Source: Pseudomonas sp. PB101 (GTDB lineage Bacteria; Pseudomonadota; Gammaproteobacteria; Pseudomonadales; Pseudomonadaceae). From it: a stretch of DNA of 64,000 nt. Made by a program: the position numbers and the translations under genes. This document shows positions 45,044 to 53,685 of the stretch, piece by piece (position 1 is the stretch's first letter; each line of letters starts with the position of its first letter). The notes beneath the pieces are model-generated. The model ran no database searches, was not told the DNA's origin, and saw only the letters and a list, made by a program, of their open reading frames with translations. Where the stretch lies: NCBI RefSeq assembly GCF_009764265.1, contig NZ_RWIR01000070.1, positions 18,562 through 82,561 of the forward strand, in the 5' to 3' direction.

Positions 45044-46050
45044 TCAACCGTCGCTACGCCCTGTTGCTGATCGTCCTCGGTGCGCTGTTGCTGGTTTCGT
45101 GCGTGGTGTCCCTGGGTTTCGGTCCGGCGCGGATACCGCTGGACATCGTGTGGCGCATCCTGCTGCACAAGCTGTTCGGTTTCGGTGTGGCGGACTGGAG
45201 CCCCGGGCAAGAACATATCGTCTGGCTGATCCGCGTCCCGCGCGTGCTGCTCGGCGCGCTCGTAGGCGCCGGACTGGCGCTGATCGGTGCGGTGCTGCAA
45301 GCGGTGACGCGTAACCCGCTGGCTGACCCGCACCTGCTCGGCGTGACGTCCGGCGCCACTCTCGGTGCGGTGATCGTCGTGCTGCATGTCGGAGAAATCG
45401 CCGGCCTGCTGACTTTGCCGATCGCGGCATTCATCGGCGCATTGCTGAGCATGCTGGCGGTGCTGATGATCGCCAGCCGCCACGGGCGCCTGGACAGCGA
45501 TCGTTTGTTGCTGTGCGGCGTGGCGGTGTCGTTCGTGATGATGGCGATGGCCAATCTGCTGCTGTTCCTGGGCGACCATCGAGCCAGTTCCGCGGTGATG
45601 TTCTGGATGCTCGGCGGGCTCGGGCTGGCACGCTGGGAATTGCTGGCGGTACCGACGGCCAGTGTGTTGTTCGGGCTGGTTTTACTGCTGGGCATGGCGC
45701 GACCGTTGAATGCGCTGATGGCCGGAGAGCAGACGGCGGTGACCCTCGGCCTGAATGCGCGCACCGTGCGCCTGCGAGTGTTTTTGATCGCGTCATTGAT
45801 GACCGGCGTGCTCGTGTCGATCAGCGGCTCGATCGGTTTTGTCGGGTTGATGGTGCCGCATATCGCACGGCGCCTGGTCGGGGCCGAACACCGAAGAGTG
45901 CTGCCGGTGTGCGTGGTGCTCGGCAGTCTGTTTCTGGTCTGGGTCGACGTCGCAGCCCGGACGCTGATCGCCCCCGAAGACCTGCCCATCGGTGTGGCCA
46001 CCGCTGCGATTGGCGGGTTGTTTTTCATCGGCTTGATGCGCCGTCGTTAA
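45040..46050 (+). CDS. ABC importer permease, FecCD/BtuC type
   Basis: 336 residues with about ten membrane helices. Family signatures are RIPLDIVWRIL, RVPRVLLGALVGAGLALIGA then VLQAVTRNPLADPHLLGVTS, FWMLGGLGLARWELL and GSIGFVGLMVPHIARRLVG with the coupling-helix glycine. It ends the three-gene importer. The following 200 bases (46051-46250) are A+T-rich and contain no recognisable gene. Confidence 0.93.
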   Translation: MINRRYALLLIVLGALLLVSCVVSLGFGPARIPLDIVWRILLHKLFGFGVADWSPGQEHIVWLIRVPRVLLGALVGAGLALIGAVLQAVTRNPLADPHLLGVTSGATLGAVIVVLHVGEIAGLLTLPIAAFIGALLSMLAVLMIASRHGRLDSDRLLLCGVAVSFVMMAMANLLLFLGDHRASSAVMFWMLGGLGLARWELLAVPTASVLFGLVLLLGMARPLNALMAGEQTAVTLGLNARTVRLRVFLIASLMTGVLVSISGSIGFVGLMVPHIARRLVGAEHRRVLPVCVVLGSLFLVWVDVAARTLIAPEDLPIGVATAAIGGLFFIGLMRRR

Positions 46051-46250
46051 CGCCATGTTTAATTTAAACAAACTTCAGAAGTGTAGTTATGTCAGGAAAA
46101 ACCTCGTATTGAGTTAGTGCTTAACAAACTTACTGGCGCGCTCATACTCCGCTCCCGCGAGTTGAACAATAAACACACTCGCACACTTCAATGACGATTA
46201 TTCCTACACATAAATCGTCATAACTCCCACAAGAGCGGAAAGAGGCAACC

Positions 46251-46673
46251 ATGTTCAAGAAGTTCATCGTATCCCTTGCACTTGTTTCAGCGCCTGCATG
46301 GGCAGTGCAGCCACCCTTTACCGGCGTTGACTACAGCGGCCGATATCAATGCACCGGAATGGACAGCCACATCGGTGCGTTCGAAGGTGTCGTCGACATG
46401 GAGCTCAACGCCGAACAAAGTACCGGCGAACATGGCGCCTACGGTTTTACCCTGACACTGCTCGACAACTCCCGGTATGAGGGGTTTGCTGCCGCCAACT
46501 TGAATTCGCTGGCGATTTACTTTGCCCATACGGATCCGTCGCTCAAGGATTACGGCGTCGGGATTGCGAAAATTGCTACAACTTCTGACGGAAAAATTTC
46601 ATTCACCAAATACTATTACGGCCCGGAGTACGAAGGGGGCGGTCATGGTTTTGAAACTTGCATCAAAAGCTGA
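46251..46673 (+). CDS. Small secreted protein of unknown function
   Basis: 140 residues. A clear signal peptide (MFKKFIVSLALVSAPAWA, cleavage before VQ) and an AGAGGC ribosome site. The mature protein is about 122 residues with two cysteines (in YQCTGMD and FETCIKS) that could pair, and a mainly beta profile (YSGRYQCTG, VVDMELNAE, GAYGFTLTLLDNSRYEGF, LAIYFAHTD, KISFTKYYYGPEY). No family recognised. Single gene with A+T-rich flanks; base composition differs from its neighbours. Confidence 0.75.
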   Translation: MFKKFIVSLALVSAPAWAVQPPFTGVDYSGRYQCTGMDSHIGAFEGVVDMELNAEQSTGEHGAYGFTLTLLDNSRYEGFAAANLNSLAIYFAHTDPSLKDYGVGIAKIATTSDGKISFTKYYYGPEYEGGGHGFETCIKS

Positions 46674-46688
46674 CAGCCATCATTGAAT

Positions 46689-46713
46689 CCTGTGGGAGCG
46701 AGCTTGCTCGCCC
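46689..46713 (+). repeat. Single REP (GCGAGC type)
   Basis: CTGTGGGAGCGAGCTTGCTC then GCC, directly upstream of the urtA regulatory region. Confidence 0.85.
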
Positions 46714-46718
46714 CAATC

Positions 46719-46771
46719 TGGCGCACCTCTTCGCACCAACGCGCCAGACGCGATCCTTCATGGTGCGCCAG
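46719..46771. promoter_or_regulatory. Candidate enhancer (NtrC-like half-sites) of urtA
   Basis: CTGGCGCACC (46719-46728) and GGTGCGCCAG (46762-46771) are perfect 10-base inverted repeats; a further GCACCA lies at 46733-46738. GCACC/GGTGC halves are the core of NtrC sites, although the spacing here is wider than the classical site. It lies 50-100 bases upstream of the sigma-54 element. Confidence 0.45.
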
Positions 46772-46820
46772 CAAACCGCTCAACCGCTCTAGAACGACAC
46801 TTCCCTGCCTTTTGCCGACC

Positions 46821-46836
46821 AGGCACAGCCCTTGCA
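46821..46836 (+). promoter_or_regulatory. Sigma-54 promoter of urtABCDE
   Basis: AGGCACAGCCCTTGCA has the GG at 46822-46823 and GC at 46834-46835 separated by exactly 10 bases, matching the -24/-12 consensus TGGCAC-N5-TTGC closely. The expected start would be about 55 bases before the urtA ATG. Nearly the same sequence occurs upstream of ureD. Confidence 0.7.
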
Positions 46837-46901
46837 AAACACACCTTCAGTAGTCCGCATCTGCCAACCAAGAAAACTCATAAGTTCATGGAGATCGCAC
46901 A

Positions 46902-48167
46902 ATGAAGCGTCGCAGTTTGATCAAGGCTTTCACTCTCTCGGCATCCATTGCCGCCATGGGCATGACCTGGACTGTCCAGGCCGCCGAGACCATCAAGGTC
47001 GGTATTCTGCATTCGTTGTCCGGGACCATGGCGATCTCTGAAACATCGTTGAAAGACATGGCGTTGATGACCATCGACGAGATCAACGCCAAGGGCGGCG
47101 TGAACGGCAAGATGCTCGAGCCGGTGGTGGTCGACCCGGCATCGAACTGGCCGCTGTTCGCCGAGAAGGGCCGTCAGTTGCTGACCCAGGACAAGGTCGC
47201 CGTGGTGTTCGGCTGCTGGACTTCGGTGTCGCGCAAATCGGTGCTGCCGGTGTTCGAAGAACTCAATGGCCTGCTGTTCTACCCGGTGCAATATGAAGGC
47301 GAAGAAATGTCGCCGAACGTGTTCTACACCGGCGCCGCGCCGAACCAGCAAGCGATCCCCGCCGTTGAATACCTGATGAGTGAAGAAGGCGGCAGCGCCA
47401 AGCGCTACTTCCTGCTCGGCACCGACTACGTCTACCCGCGCACCACCAACAAGATCCTGCGCTCGTTCCTGCACTCCAAAGGCGTGGCCGACAAGGACAT
47501 CGAAGAGGTCTACACCCCGTTCGGTCACAGCGACTACCAGACCATCGTCGCCAACATCAAGAAGTTCTCGGCCGGCGGCAAGACGGCCGTTATCTCCACG
47601 GTCAACGGCGACTCCAACGTACCGTTCTATAAGGAACTGGCCAACCAGGGCCTGAAGGCCACCGACGTTCCGGTCGTGGCGTTCTCGGTCGGTGAAGAAG
47701 AACTGCGCGGCATCGACACCAAGCCACTGGTGGGCAACCTGGCGGCGTGGAACTACTTCGAATCGGTCGAGAACCCGGCGAACAAGAAGTTCGTCGCCGA
47801 CTGGAAGGCCTACGCCAAGAAACACAACCTGCCAGGCGCTGACAAAGCGGTGACCAACGACCCGATGGAAGCCACTTATGTCGGCATCCACATGTGGGCG
47901 CAAGCGGCGGAAAAAGCCAAGTCCACCGACGTCGACAAAGTCCGCGAAGCGCTCGGCGGCCAGACCTTTGCCGCGCCGTCCGGCTACACGCTGACCATGG
48001 ACAAGACCAACCACCACCTGCACAAGCCGGTGATGATCGGCGAGATCCAGGCCGACGGCCAGTTCAACGTCGTGTGGCAGACCGAAGGCCCGATCCGCGC
48101 CCAGCCGTGGAGCCCGTTCATTCCGGGCAACGACAAGAAGCCTGACTACGCGATGAAGAGCAACTAA
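46902..48167 (+). CDS. urtA: Urea ABC transporter, periplasmic urea-binding protein
   Basis: 421 residues. The N-terminus MKRRSLIKAFTLSASIAA has a twin-arginine pair and a hydrophobic core, so export may be by Tat. The mature protein is a type I periplasmic-binding fold: VGILHSLSGTMAISETSLKD (urea-family hallmark), VFGCWTSVSRKSVLPVFEEL, LLFYPVQYEGEE and FGHSDYQTIVANIKKF. These blocks separate UrtA from the amino-acid-binding LivJ proteins. It leads urtABCDE behind the sigma-54 promoter. Confidence 0.95.
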   Translation: MKRRSLIKAFTLSASIAAMGMTWTVQAAETIKVGILHSLSGTMAISETSLKDMALMTIDEINAKGGVNGKMLEPVVVDPASNWPLFAEKGRQLLTQDKVAVVFGCWTSVSRKSVLPVFEELNGLLFYPVQYEGEEMSPNVFYTGAAPNQQAIPAVEYLMSEEGGSAKRYFLLGTDYVYPRTTNKILRSFLHSKGVADKDIEEVYTPFGHSDYQTIVANIKKFSAGGKTAVISTVNGDSNVPFYKELANQGLKATDVPVVAFSVGEEELRGIDTKPLVGNLAAWNYFESVENPANKKFVADWKAYAKKHNLPGADKAVTNDPMEATYVGIHMWAQAAEKAKSTDVDKVREALGGQTFAAPSGYTLTMDKTNHHLHKPVMIGEIQADGQFNVVWQTEGPIRAQPWSPFIPGNDKKPDYAMKSN

Positions 48168-48210
48168 GCCACTGGATGTCGGGCCCAAGCATTCGGGCCT
48201 GACACAAATC

Positions 48211-48300
48211 CCTGTGGGAGCTGGCTTGCCAGCGATGCAAACGACTCGGTGCATTTGATGTACCGAGGTGATGCCATCGCAGGCAAGCCAGCTCCCACAA
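48211..48300. repeat. REPIN (GCTGGC type) between urtA and urtB
   Basis: CTGTGGGAGCTGGCTTGCCA at the left and GGCAAGCCAGCTCCCACA at the right, about 40 bases between. It lies inside the urt operon. Confidence 0.93.
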
Positions 48301-48323
48301 TGTCCGCGTCAAGGCGACTATTT

Positions 48324-49826
48324 ATGCCCACCGCCCTTTATCGCTTCATCTTGACCATTGCAATGCTGTTGCCGATGGCTACCCACGCCGGCGACGCCGA
48401 AGACTTCGTCGCCGCCAATCCCGCGCAGCAAGCCAAACTGCTGGAAACCTGGGCCGCGCAGCCCGATCCGGCACGCATCGAGTTGATCAGCGCCCTGCAA
48501 CAAGGCGAACTGACCATCGACGGCCAACCGAAAACCCTGCGCCTGAACAACCGTCTGCGGGGTCTGATCGACACGGCCCTGGCCAGTCATCAGTTGCTCG
48601 CCGCCGACGGCAAGATACGTCTGGCCGCTGCGCAGCAACTGCAGAAAAGCGCCAAGCCGGCGCAGTTGAAATTCCTCGATCAGCAGCTCGCAGGTGAACA
48701 GGACGAAGGCGTCCACACGGCCTTGAGCCTGGCCCTGGCCAACCTGCAACTGGTCGACAGTGATCCGGCCGTGCGCCTCGCCGCTGTGCGCCTGCTCGGC
48801 GAAACCGGTGATCCGCTGGCCCGCACCCGCCTCGAAGGCTTGCTCGAGCCTGGCGTTGAAGCCGATGCCAATGTACGCACGGCGGCCGAAACCAGCCTCG
48901 CCCAGGTCAAACGCAAACTGCTGGTTGGCGAGATGCTCGGCCAGGCCTTCAGCGGCATGTCGCTGGGCTCGATACTGCTGCTCGCCGCCCTGGGTCTTGC
49001 GATCACCTTCGGCCTGCTCGGCGTGATCAACATGGCCCACGGCGAGATGCTGATGCTCGGCGCCTACTCGACCTATGTGGTGCAACTGATGTTCCAGCGC
49101 TTCGCCCCGCAGGCCATCGAGTTCTATCCGCTGATTGCGCTGCCCGTGGCGTTTTTCGTTACGGCGGCCATCGGCATGGCGCTGGAGCGCACGGTGATTC
49201 GCCACCTCTACGGCCGTCCGCTGGAAACCCTGCTCGCCACCTGGGGCATCAGCCTGATGCTGATTCAACTGGTTCGCCTGGTGTTCGGCGCACAGAACGT
49301 CGAAGTGGCCAACCCGGCCTGGCTGTCGGGAGGAATTCAAGTGCTGCCCAACCTCGTGCTGCCGTACAACCGCATCGTCATCATCGCCTTTGCGTTGTTC
49401 GTCGTCGTGCTCACGTGGCTGCTGCTGAACAAGACCCGCCTGGGCCTGAACGTGCGTGCAGTCACCCAGAACCGCAACATGGCCGCCTGCTGCGGCGTGC
49501 CCACCGGGCGCGTGGACATGCTCGCCTTCGGCCTTGGCTCGGGCATCGCCGGCCTCGGCGGCGTGGCCCTCAGCCAGATCGGCAACGTCGGCCCGGACCT
49601 CGGCCAGAGCTACATCATCGACTCGTTCCTGGTGGTAGTGCTCGGCGGCGTCGGCCAGTTGGCCGGTAGCGTTCTGGCGGCATTTGGCTTAGGCATCGCC
49701 AACAAGATTCTCGAGCCGCAGATCGGTGCAGTGCTCGGCAAGATCCTCATCCTCGCGCTGATCATTCTGTTCATCCAGAAACGTCCGCAAGGCCTCTTCG
49801 CGCTCAAAGGACGGGTGATCGACTGA
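48324..49826 (+). CDS. urtB: Urea ABC transporter permease UrtB
   Basis: 500 residues. After a signal-like N-terminus (MPTALYRFILTIAMLLPMATHAG), about 190 residues form a periplasmic helical extension with HEAT-like repeats (DPAVRLAAVRLLGETGDPLA), normal for proteobacterial UrtB. The LivH-type permease follows from about 215 (LLAALGLAITFGLLGVINMA then HGEMLMLGAYSTYVV, NMAACCGVPTGRVDMLAFGL). The ATG at 48324 follows AAGG; the frame extends upstream into a REPIN. Its stop shares one base with the urtC start. Confidence 0.94.
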   Translation: MPTALYRFILTIAMLLPMATHAGDAEDFVAANPAQQAKLLETWAAQPDPARIELISALQQGELTIDGQPKTLRLNNRLRGLIDTALASHQLLAADGKIRLAAAQQLQKSAKPAQLKFLDQQLAGEQDEGVHTALSLALANLQLVDSDPAVRLAAVRLLGETGDPLARTRLEGLLEPGVEADANVRTAAETSLAQVKRKLLVGEMLGQAFSGMSLGSILLLAALGLAITFGLLGVINMAHGEMLMLGAYSTYVVQLMFQRFAPQAIEFYPLIALPVAFFVTAAIGMALERTVIRHLYGRPLETLLATWGISLMLIQLVRLVFGAQNVEVANPAWLSGGIQVLPNLVLPYNRIVIIAFALFVVVLTWLLLNKTRLGLNVRAVTQNRNMAACCGVPTGRVDMLAFGLGSGIAGLGGVALSQIGNVGPDLGQSYIIDSFLVVVLGGVGQLAGSVLAAFGLGIANKILEPQIGAVLGKILILALIILFIQKRPQGLFALKGRVID

Positions 49827-50905
49827 TGAACCAGCCCCTGATGCTCACGGCCACGCAAAAGGCCGGCCCGAAAGTCACGATTGCCGTCGGCGCGGTGATC
49901 CTCGTTCTGCTGCTGGCGTTGCCGCTGCTGTCGCTGTTATCGCCGGACAGCACGCTGCACGTGTCGGCTTACACACTGACGCTGGTGGGCAAGATTCTCT
50001 GCTATGCCATCGTCGCGCTCGCGCTGGATCTCGTGTGGGGTTACGCCGGCCTGCTGTCCCTCGGCCACGGCCTGTTCTTCGCCCTCGGCGGCTATGCCAT
50101 GGGCATGTACCTGATGCGCCAGGCCTCGGGCGATGGCTTGCCGGCGTTCATGACGTTCCTGTCGTGGACCGAACTGCCGTGGTTCTGGACCGGCACCAGC
50201 AGCTTCCTCTGGACCTTGTGCCTGGTGGTGCTGGCGCCGGGGTTGCTGGCGTTGGTGTTCGGGTTCTTCGCCTTCCGCTCGCGGATCAAGGGCGTGTATT
50301 TCTCGATCATGACCCAGGCCCTGACCTTCGCCGGCATGCTCCTGTTTTTCCGCAACGAAACCGGCTTCGGCGGCAACAACGGCTTCACCAACTTCCGCAC
50401 GATCCTCGGTTTTGGCATCACCGAACCGGGCACCCGCGCGGTGCTGTTTTTCGCCACGGTGCTGTTGCTGGTGGCGAGCCTGTACATCGGCTGGCGCCTG
50501 GCGCAGAGCAAGTTCGGCCGGGTACTGACCGCGCTGCGCGATGCGGAAAACCGCCTGATGTTCTGCGGCTACGACCCGCGCGGGTTCAAGTTGTTCGTCT
50601 GGGTATTGAGCGCTGTGTTGTGCGGCCTGGCCGGTGCGTTGTACGTGCCGCAAGTGGGGATCATCAACCCGAGCGAGATGTCGCCGACCAACTCGATCGA
50701 AGCGGCCGTCTGGGTCGCGCTCGGCGGTCGCGGCACCTTGATCGGGCCATTGCTAGGTGCTGGTGTGGTCAACGGCATGAAGAGCTGGTTCACCGTGGCG
50801 TTCCCCGAGTACTGGCTGTTCTTCCTCGGCGCGCTGTTCATTGTCGTGACCCTGTATTTGCCCAAAGGCGTGATCGGCCTGCTGAAGAAAAGAGGTGAGC
50901 AATGA
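49826..50905 (+). CDS. urtC: Urea ABC transporter permease UrtC
   Basis: 359 residues, LivM-type permease with about ten helices: LTLVGKILCYAIVALALDLV then WGYAGLLSLGHGLFFALGGYAMGMYL near the N-terminus, FSIMTQALTFAGMLLFFRNE and VALGGRGTLIGPLLGAGVVNG near the end. It overlaps urtB by one base and urtD by four. Confidence 0.95.
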   Translation: MNQPLMLTATQKAGPKVTIAVGAVILVLLLALPLLSLLSPDSTLHVSAYTLTLVGKILCYAIVALALDLVWGYAGLLSLGHGLFFALGGYAMGMYLMRQASGDGLPAFMTFLSWTELPWFWTGTSSFLWTLCLVVLAPGLLALVFGFFAFRSRIKGVYFSIMTQALTFAGMLLFFRNETGFGGNNGFTNFRTILGFGITEPGTRAVLFFATVLLLVASLYIGWRLAQSKFGRVLTALRDAENRLMFCGYDPRGFKLFVWVLSAVLCGLAGALYVPQVGIINPSEMSPTNSIEAAVWVALGGRGTLIGPLLGAGVVNGMKSWFTVAFPEYWLFFLGALFIVVTLYLPKGVIGLLKKRGEQ

Positions 50906-51771
50906 GAGTGACTGCAACGGCTGAATTCATGCTCGAACCGGCGTTTTTTCCTGTGGAACCGAACAAGGACGCCGGCAGCAGCCGCGATGCCATCGGTCTC
51001 GGTCAACGTGCCGGCAAAGGCCTGAACACGCGCCACGGCACCATCCTGACCCTGGAAGACATCAGCGTCAGTTTCGACGGCTTCCGCGCACTGAACAATC
51101 TGAACCTGTACATCGGTGTCGGTGAACTGCGCTGCATCATCGGTCCCAACGGCGCAGGCAAGACCACGCTGATGGACGTGATCACCGGCAAGACCCGTCC
51201 CAGTCACGGCAAGGCCTGGTTCGGCGAAACCCTGGACCTGACACAGATGAGCGAAGTGCAGATCGCCCAGGCCGGCATCGGTCGCAAGTTCCAGAAGCCG
51301 ACGGTGTTCGAAGCCTTGAGTGTGTTCGAGAACCTTGAGCTGGCGCAGAAAACCGACAAGTCGGTGTGGGCCAGCCTGCGTGCGCGCCTCAATGGTGAAC
51401 AAAAGGACCGTATCGCCGAAGTGCTCGACACCATCCGCCTGACCTCGTCGGTCAATCGCCCGGCCGGCCTGTTGTCCCATGGCCAGAAGCAGTTCCTGGA
51501 GATCGGCATGCTGCTGATGCAGGATCCGCAACTGTTGCTGCTCGACGAACCGGTCGCCGGCATGACCGACGCCGAAACCGAGTTCACCGCCGAGCTGTTC
51601 AAAAGCCTGGCCGGCAAGCACTCGCTGATGGTGGTGGAACATGACATGGGCTTCGTCGGCTCGATTGCCGACCACGTCACCGTGTTGCATCAGGGCAGCG
51701 TGCTGGCCGAGGGGTCACTGGAACAGGTGCAGGACAACGAACGGGTGATCGAGGTCTACCTCGGTCGATAG
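50902..51771 (+). CDS. urtD: Urea ABC transporter ATPase UrtD
   Basis: 289 residues. An N-terminal extension of about 45 residues precedes the LivG-type ATPase: Walker A GPNGAGKTT, Q-loop RKFQKPTVFEALSVFENLEL, a variant signature LSHGQKQFLEIGM, Walker B LLLLDEPVAGM and the His switch VEHDMGFVGSIA. The LSHGQ signature is normal for UrtD. The next gene is separated by a REPIN. Confidence 0.94.
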   Translation: MRVTATAEFMLEPAFFPVEPNKDAGSSRDAIGLGQRAGKGLNTRHGTILTLEDISVSFDGFRALNNLNLYIGVGELRCIIGPNGAGKTTLMDVITGKTRPSHGKAWFGETLDLTQMSEVQIAQAGIGRKFQKPTVFEALSVFENLELAQKTDKSVWASLRARLNGEQKDRIAEVLDTIRLTSSVNRPAGLLSHGQKQFLEIGMLLMQDPQLLLLDEPVAGMTDAETEFTAELFKSLAGKHSLMVVEHDMGFVGSIADHVTVLHQGSVLAEGSLEQVQDNERVIEVYLGR

Positions 51772-51786
51772 CCTGCACATACAGAA

Positions 51787-51881
51787 CCTGTGGGAGCTGG
51801 CTTGCCTGCGATGAGGCCGGAACATCCGACACTTTTGTTGAATGACCCACCGCCATCGCGGGCAAGCCCGCTCCCACAGGG
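51787..51881. repeat. REPIN (mixed GCTGGC/GCGGGC units) between urtD and urtE
   Basis: The left unit CTGTGGGAGCTGGCTTGCCT and the right unit ATCGCGGGCAAGCCCGCTCC are of different stem types, and the left stem is imperfect. It lies inside the operon, 16 bases after urtD. Confidence 0.9.
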
Positions 51882-51900
51882 ATCAAGGGGAAACAAAAAA

Positions 51901-52599
51901 ATGCTGCAAGTCGAAAAACTGCACCAGTACTACGGCGGAAGCCACATCCTGCGCGGCCTGACATTTGACGTGAAGGTCGGCGAAGTCACCTGCCTGCTCG
52001 GCCGCAACGGCGTGGGCAAGACCACCCTGCTCAAATGCCTGATGGGCCTGCTGCCAGCGAAGGAAGGCGCGGTGAACTGGGAAGGCAAACCGATCACCAC
52101 GTTCAAGCCACACCAGCGTGTGCATGCCGGCATCGCCTATGTGCCCCAAGGCCGGGAAATCTTCGGCCGCCTGACCGTGGAAGAAAACCTGCTGATGGGA
52201 CTTTCACGTTTCCCGGGCAGCGAAGCCAAGGAAGTCCCGGCGTTCATCTACGAGCTGTTCCCGGTGTTGCTGCAGATGAAGCAACGCCGGGGCGGTGACC
52301 TGTCCGGCGGCCAGCAACAACAACTGGCCATCGGCCGTGCGCTGGCCAGCCGCCCTCGCCTGCTGATCCTCGATGAACCCACCGAAGGCATCCAGCCGTC
52401 GGTGATCAAAGAGATCGGTGCCGTGATCAAAAAACTCGCGGCCCGGGGCGATATGGCGATTTTGCTGGTGGAGCAGTTCTACGATTTCGCCGCCGAACTG
52501 GCCGATCAATACCTGGTGATGTCCCGGGGCGAAATCGTGCAACAGGGTCGCGGTGAAAACATGGAAGCCGAGGGCGTGCGCGGGTTGGTCACGATCTGA
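51901..52599 (+). CDS. urtE: Urea ABC transporter ATPase UrtE
   Basis: 232 residues, LivF type. Walker A GRNGVGKTT, Q-loop YVPQGREIFGRLTVEENLLM, signature LSGGQQQQLAIGRAL, Walker B LLILDEPTEGIQPSV and VEQFYDFAAELADQY. The ATG at 51901 follows AAGGGGAAA and gives the family length; the frame runs back through the REPIN. It completes urtABCDE. Confidence 0.95.
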   Translation: MLQVEKLHQYYGGSHILRGLTFDVKVGEVTCLLGRNGVGKTTLLKCLMGLLPAKEGAVNWEGKPITTFKPHQRVHAGIAYVPQGREIFGRLTVEENLLMGLSRFPGSEAKEVPAFIYELFPVLLQMKQRRGGDLSGGQQQQLAIGRALASRPRLLILDEPTEGIQPSVIKEIGAVIKKLAARGDMAILLVEQFYDFAAELADQYLVMSRGEIVQQGRGENMEAEGVRGLVTI

Positions 52600-52626
52600 G
52601 ATCCTGCCGAGGCCCGGTAGGTCTCG

Positions 52627-52673
52627 GCACCAATTTGTTGCACGATATTTCTCCGAGCGCCCCCTGTTGGTGC
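52627..52673. promoter_or_regulatory. Candidate enhancer (NtrC-like half-sites) of ureD
   Basis: GCACCAA (52627-52633) and TTGGTGC (52667-52673) are inverted repeats, with another TTGCAC between. They mirror the GCACC/GGTGC arrangement upstream of urtA and lie 45-90 bases before the sigma-54 element. Confidence 0.4.
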
Positions 52674-52714
52674 GTCGCAGCGCTAAACAACCGCCTCCCA
52701 CCCGCAAAACCTTG

Positions 52715-52730
52715 CGGCACAGCCTTTGCA
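52715..52730 (+). promoter_or_regulatory. Sigma-54 promoter of the urease operon
   Basis: CGGCACAGCCTTTGCA has GG at 52716-52717 and GC at 52728-52729, exactly 10 bases apart, and differs at two positions from the element at 46821-46836. A start about 12 bases on would leave a leader of about 22 bases before ureD. Confidence 0.7.
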
Positions 52731-52763
52731 GACATCCTGACGACCTCAGGATAAGCACTGACT

Positions 52764-53603
52764 ATGACTCTTCCCGCTTCCGGCGCCTTGTTCACCCCCA
52801 GTTGGCACGCCGAACTGGAACTGGGCTACGCCCGATTCGATCACACCACTCGCCCGATCCTGCGTCGCCACAAAGGTCCGTTGCGGGTGCAAAAGCACCT
52901 GTATGCAGAGGGGCCAGAGGTCTGCCAACACATCATCGTCCACCCGCCCGGCGGCATTGCCGGCGGTGATCGGCTGGACATCTCGGCCAGCGTCGAGCGC
53001 GATGCCTGGGCACAAATCACCAGCCCTGGCGCAGCCAAGTGGTATCGCGCCGCCGGCCCCGCCTATCAGCATTTGAAGTTGCAGGTGGCGGCCGGTGCAA
53101 CACTGGAATGGCTGCCCCAGGAGACGATCATTTTCAGCGCGGCCCAGGCTGAACTCAGCACGTCCATCGACCTTGAAGGCGATGCACTGCTGTTCTACTG
53201 GGACGTCGTGGCCCTGGGCCGTCCGGCCAGCGGCGAGCGCTTCGATCTCGGGCACTTCCAGGCCCGACTGGATATCCGCCGCGACGGCCAGTTGCTCTGG
53301 CATGAACGCCAGCGCATTGTCGGGGCGGACGGCTTACTGGACTCGCCCATCGGGCTGGACGGGCAACCGGTGTTTGCCACGCTGCTGGTGACGGGTGAAA
53401 TCGATAGCGAACTGCTGGAAACCTGCCGCACGCTGTCCAACGATGTGCACGGGGATCTGACTCAGTTGCCGGGTTTGCTGGTTGCACGGTGCCTGGCGAG
53501 TGAAGCGCTGTTGGCAAGGGGTTGGCTGATTGATTTGTGGCGATTGCTCAGGCCCGCGCTGCTTGGCCGCGAAGCAATACCTCCAAGAATATGGAACACC
53601 TGA
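52764..53603 (+). CDS. ureD: Urease accessory protein UreD
   Basis: 279 residues. UreD is the scaffold that binds apo-urease and receives UreF/UreG for nickel insertion. Motifs are LELGYARFDHTTRPILRRHK, GPLRVQKHLYAEGPEVCQHI then IVHPPGGIAGGDRLDI, TSPGAAKWYR and LEWLPQETIIFSAA. First gene of the urease unit. ureE, ureF and ureG are not in the window and must lie elsewhere. Confidence 0.95.
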   Translation: MTLPASGALFTPSWHAELELGYARFDHTTRPILRRHKGPLRVQKHLYAEGPEVCQHIIVHPPGGIAGGDRLDISASVERDAWAQITSPGAAKWYRAAGPAYQHLKLQVAAGATLEWLPQETIIFSAAQAELSTSIDLEGDALLFYWDVVALGRPASGERFDLGHFQARLDIRRDGQLLWHERQRIVGADGLLDSPIGLDGQPVFATLLVTGEIDSELLETCRTLSNDVHGDLTQLPGLLVARCLASEALLARGWLIDLWRLLRPALLGREAIPPRIWNT

Positions 53604-53610
53604 CACCGCT

Positions 53611-53632
53611 CACTGTAGGAGCTGGCTTGTCG
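53611..53632 (+). repeat. Single degenerate REP between ureD and ureA
   Basis: CACTGTAGGAGCTGGCTTGT: the right half of the stem is lost. It lies within the urease operon. Confidence 0.65.
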
Positions 53633-53685
53633 GGTCGGTATTAACAGATCCAACACTTTTTAATCTGCCCGGATGGATGTCTACG

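Noticed and set aside
51790..51900. N-terminal extension of UrtE
   Set aside because: The open frame runs back through a REPIN; ATG at 51901 has a good ribosome site and gives the normal 232 residues.
51677..51964. Small minus-strand frame over the urtD/urtE REPIN
   Set aside because: Its translation is the typical PVGAGLPAMA-type peptide produced by REP sequences, not a gene. Similar peptides at 952-1161, 13433-13675 and 37726-38019 were dismissed for the same reason.
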